Source: Dysgonamonadaceae bacterium
GTDB lineage: Bacteria; Bacteroidota; Bacteroidia; Bacteroidales; Azobacteroidaceae
DNA: 7,469 nucleotides
NCBI GenBank assembly: GCA_031276105.1
Contig: JAISNS010000074.1
Coordinates: 1 to 7,469 of the forward strand
Direction of reading: 5' to 3'
The position numbers were made by a program, and so were the translations under genes. Shown piece after piece: positions 5,910-7,469 of this stretch (position 1 is the stretch's first letter; each line of letters begins with the position of its first letter). A model generated the notes under the pieces. It had not been told where the DNA came from and made no database searches. It was given only the letters and a program-made list of their open reading frames with translations.

Positions 5910-7354
5910 CGGAAAAAAGGCGGTTGAAATTTTTTCGAAGCATTCAGGATTCGTTCCACGTTGTTGATTTCCAGAAAAGAAGTGCCTCCTCCTCCCCCGA
6001 AACTGCCGCTCAGGTAAGCGACCATGTCTTTCGGCCCAATCATTTGTTTGCGCATCAACTGGTTCAACGCTTCCAAAAAATACTCTTTAGGATCGTTCGT
6101 TTCTTTTTGATATTCAGCCCATACGCCATACGAAAGCGACAGTTCGCGGGTGGTGCGTTCCTGATAGCAAATAGCAAATACGGGCGCTTTTCCCCGAAAG
6201 GCCGCCAGATTACGGGCTGTCCGTCCGGAATAGCTGTCTGTAACAATGGCTTTTACATGCAGTTTGGCGCTTGTTTTGACCGCCTGTTTCGATAAAAAAG
6301 AAGTTACATCCAAATCGTCGCTCGACATCGGCACGCGGATGTCGTTTTCGCTTAGTTTGGTTTTTTCCGCTTCGCGGGCAATGCTTGTCATGGTGCGCAC
6401 TGCTTCTACCGGAAATTTTCCGTAAGCGGTTTCCCCGCTCAGCATCAGGGCGTCGGTGCGGTAATAGATGGCATTGGCAACGTCCGTCACCTCGGCGCGA
6501 GTCGGACGGGGATTGGTGATCATGGAATGTAACATTTGTGTAGCCACAATTACCGGTTTTTTGGCGGCCACACATTTCCGAATCATGATTCGTTGCAGTC
6601 CGGGCAGTTTTTCCTGCGGAACTTCAATGCCCAAATCGCCTCGTGCAACCATAATTCCGTAAGCGGCTTCCAATATTTCGTCGATATTATCCACGCCTTC
6701 CTGATTTTCTATTTTGGCAATGATTTTAATCGGGCTGTTGTGTTCGTTCAAAATACGTTGAATATCCAGCACATCCTGTTTGTTTCGAACAAAAGAATGG
6801 GCGATGAAATCAATTTCTTTTTCGATGGCATACAGGATATTTGCCCGGTCTTTTTCCGTTAAGGAAGGCAAATTGATTCGGACGCCCGGCACGTTTACGC
6901 TTTTCCGGCTTCCCAGCGTCGCGTCGTTTAAAACCTCCACGGTCAGGTAATCCGGCTGTTTGTCGACGACTTTCAATTCCAGTTCCCCGTCGTCGATCAG
7001 AATCATTGTTCCGGGACGTATCTCGTTCACAAAGTTTTTGTAAGAAACATAAATACAAGAGGACGAAGTGATTCCGTTGCTGTCGCCTCTGATTTGCAGT
7101 TTGTCGCCGGTTTTGAAAACAAGCGGCTGTTCGCAAGCGGTAGTCCGTACTTCGGGGCCTTTGGTATCGATCAGGATACCGATTCGGTTGGAAACGGCGC
7201 GTGTATTGTCGATAATTTTATCAAAACCTTCCCTGTCTAAATGTGCGGAATTCATCCGGACTACATTCATTCCTTCATTGAAAAGATTGGTGAGAAATTC
7301 CACATCGCACCGTTTATCGGAAATGGTTGCTACAATTTTTGTCTGTTTCAGCAT
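5906..7354 (-). CDS. pyk: Pyruvate kinase
   Basis: Final glycolytic step, phosphoenolpyruvate plus ADP to pyruvate plus ATP, in the cytoplasm. The 482 residues match the family length. Motifs in order: TKIVATI (5-11); RMNSAH (33-38), a variant of the usual RxNFSH; LIDTKGPEVR (61-70); the B-domain segment from about 71 to 160 with LIDDGELELKV (119-129); the active-site signature IIAKIENQEG (211-220) with K214 as proton-transfer lysine and E216 as a metal ligand; RGDLG (238-242) with D240; and PTRAEVTDVANA (284-295). The C-terminal domain (about 350-482) ends in a glycine-rich GSFGGGGGTSF loop (450-460). The ATG lies 5 bases after the aroQ stop with no Shine-Dalgarno. Its stop overlaps the next gene's GTG, so it is a middle gene of the operon and its promoter lies to the right of the window. 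Allosteric control cannot be read from the sequence. Confidence 0.95.
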   Translation of the reverse strand: MLKQTKIVATISDKRCDVEFLTNLFNEGMNVVRMNSAHLDREGFDKIIDNTRAVSNRIGILIDTKGPEVRTTACEQPLVFKTGDKLQIRGDSNGITSSSCIYVSYKNFVNEIRPGTMILIDDGELELKVVDKQPDYLTVEVLNDATLGSRKSVNVPGVRINLPSLTEKDRANILYAIEKEIDFIAHSFVRNKQDVLDIQRILNEHNSPIKIIAKIENQEGVDNIDEILEAAYGIMVARGDLGIEVPQEKLPGLQRIMIRKCVAAKKPVIVATQMLHSMITNPRPTRAEVTDVANAIYYRTDALMLSGETAYGKFPVEAVRTMTSIAREAEKTKLSENDIRVPMSSDDLDVTSFLSKQAVKTSAKLHVKAIVTDSYSGRTARNLAAFRGKAPVFAICYQERTTRELSLSYGVWAEYQKETNDPKEYFLEALNQLMRKQMIGPKDMVAYLSGSFGGGGGTSFLEINNVERILNASKKFQPPFFR

Positions 7355-7359
7355 ATATT

Positions 7360-7469
7360 TTATTTTCGGAAATGGGTGATTGCTTCGATTGCCAAGCGGT
7401 AAGAATCCATTCCGAATCCGGCGATAACGCCCCGGCAGGCAGCTGCGATTAAGGATTGCCGGCGGAAGG
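7360..7469 (-). CDS. aroQ: 3-dehydroquinate dehydratase, type II (C-terminal part)
   Basis: Third step of the shikimate pathway, 3-dehydroquinate to 3-dehydroshikimate, by the type II dodecameric enzyme. Only the last 35 codons are inside the window; the gene runs off the right edge. The fragment begins FRRQSLIAAACRGVIAGFG and continues MDSYRLAIEAITHFRK before a TAA at 7362-7360. It matches the conserved type II C-terminus (FRxxSxxxxxxxGVIxGFGxxxYxLAxEA). The catalytic Tyr, His and Glu lie upstream and are not visible. It leads the visible part of the operon, with pyk 5 bases downstream. The identification rests on a short but characteristic segment. Confidence 0.85.
   Translation of the reverse strand, partial: FRRQSLIAAACRGVIAGFGMDSYRLAIEAITHFRK

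Noticed and set aside
5659..5943. 94-codon frame on the minus strand overlapping the methyltransferase and pyk in another frame
   Set aside because: Arginine- and glycine-rich product typical of an out-of-frame reading; both overlapped genes have clear family motifs.
6810..7136. 108-codon minus-strand frame inside pyk
   Set aside because: Alternate-frame reading of the pyruvate kinase B domain with no recognisable motifs.
7355..7359. Independent promoter for pyk between aroQ and pyk
   Set aside because: Only 5 bases separate the genes and no TTTG / TAnnTTTG pair at proper spacing was seen in the visible aroQ end; cotranscription is simpler.

Overview
This window looks like a chromosomal housekeeping segment from a member of the Bacteroidota, most likely the order Bacteroidales. 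The evidence is indirect. The proteins resemble the Bacteroidales forms of class II ribonucleotide reductase, pyruvate kinase and LolC-type permease. None of the starts has a convincing Shine-Dalgarno sequence. A candidate promoter has the Bacteroides-type layout (TTTG, about 20 bases, TAnnTTTG). The gene order aroQ-pyk-O-methyltransferase-rbfA-permease is, as I recall it, common in that order. I cannot name a genus from the sequence.

Layout: positions 1-141 are an open frame of 46 codons, possibly the tail of a gene entering from the left. Positions 142-432 are a very AT-rich intergenic stretch holding a candidate promoter and four imperfect 13-base repeats. On the plus strand follow nrdJ (B12-dependent ribonucleotide reductase, GTG start) and, 17 bases later, tmk (thymidylate kinase). 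These two probably form a short dNTP-supply operon. They converge, across only 20 bases, on a minus-strand operon that enters from the right edge. Read 5' to 3' on the minus strand it runs aroQ (3' end only), pyk, a SAM-dependent O-methyltransferase, rbfA and a LolC/LolE-type permease.

The minus-strand operon is tightly packed. pyk follows aroQ by 5 bases. The methyltransferase starts with GTG inside a 4-base GTGA overlap with the pyk stop. The permease starts with TTG inside a 4-base TTGA overlap with the rbfA stop. The only loose junction is methyltransferase-rbfA. There a 53-base spacer holds a purine-rich, hairpin-capable, repeat-like segment, and also an alternative ATGA-coupled start that would add 19 residues to RbfA.

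The operon mixes unrelated core functions: shikimate pathway, glycolysis, methyl transfer, 30S maturation and lipoprotein export. No mobile element, CRISPR array, RNA gene or defence system is visible. I found no evidence of a previously undescribed system. The points worth a second look are small: start-codon and coupling architecture, the spacer before rbfA, the repeats upstream of nrdJ, and divergent residues in the reductase C-terminal region and in Tmk.
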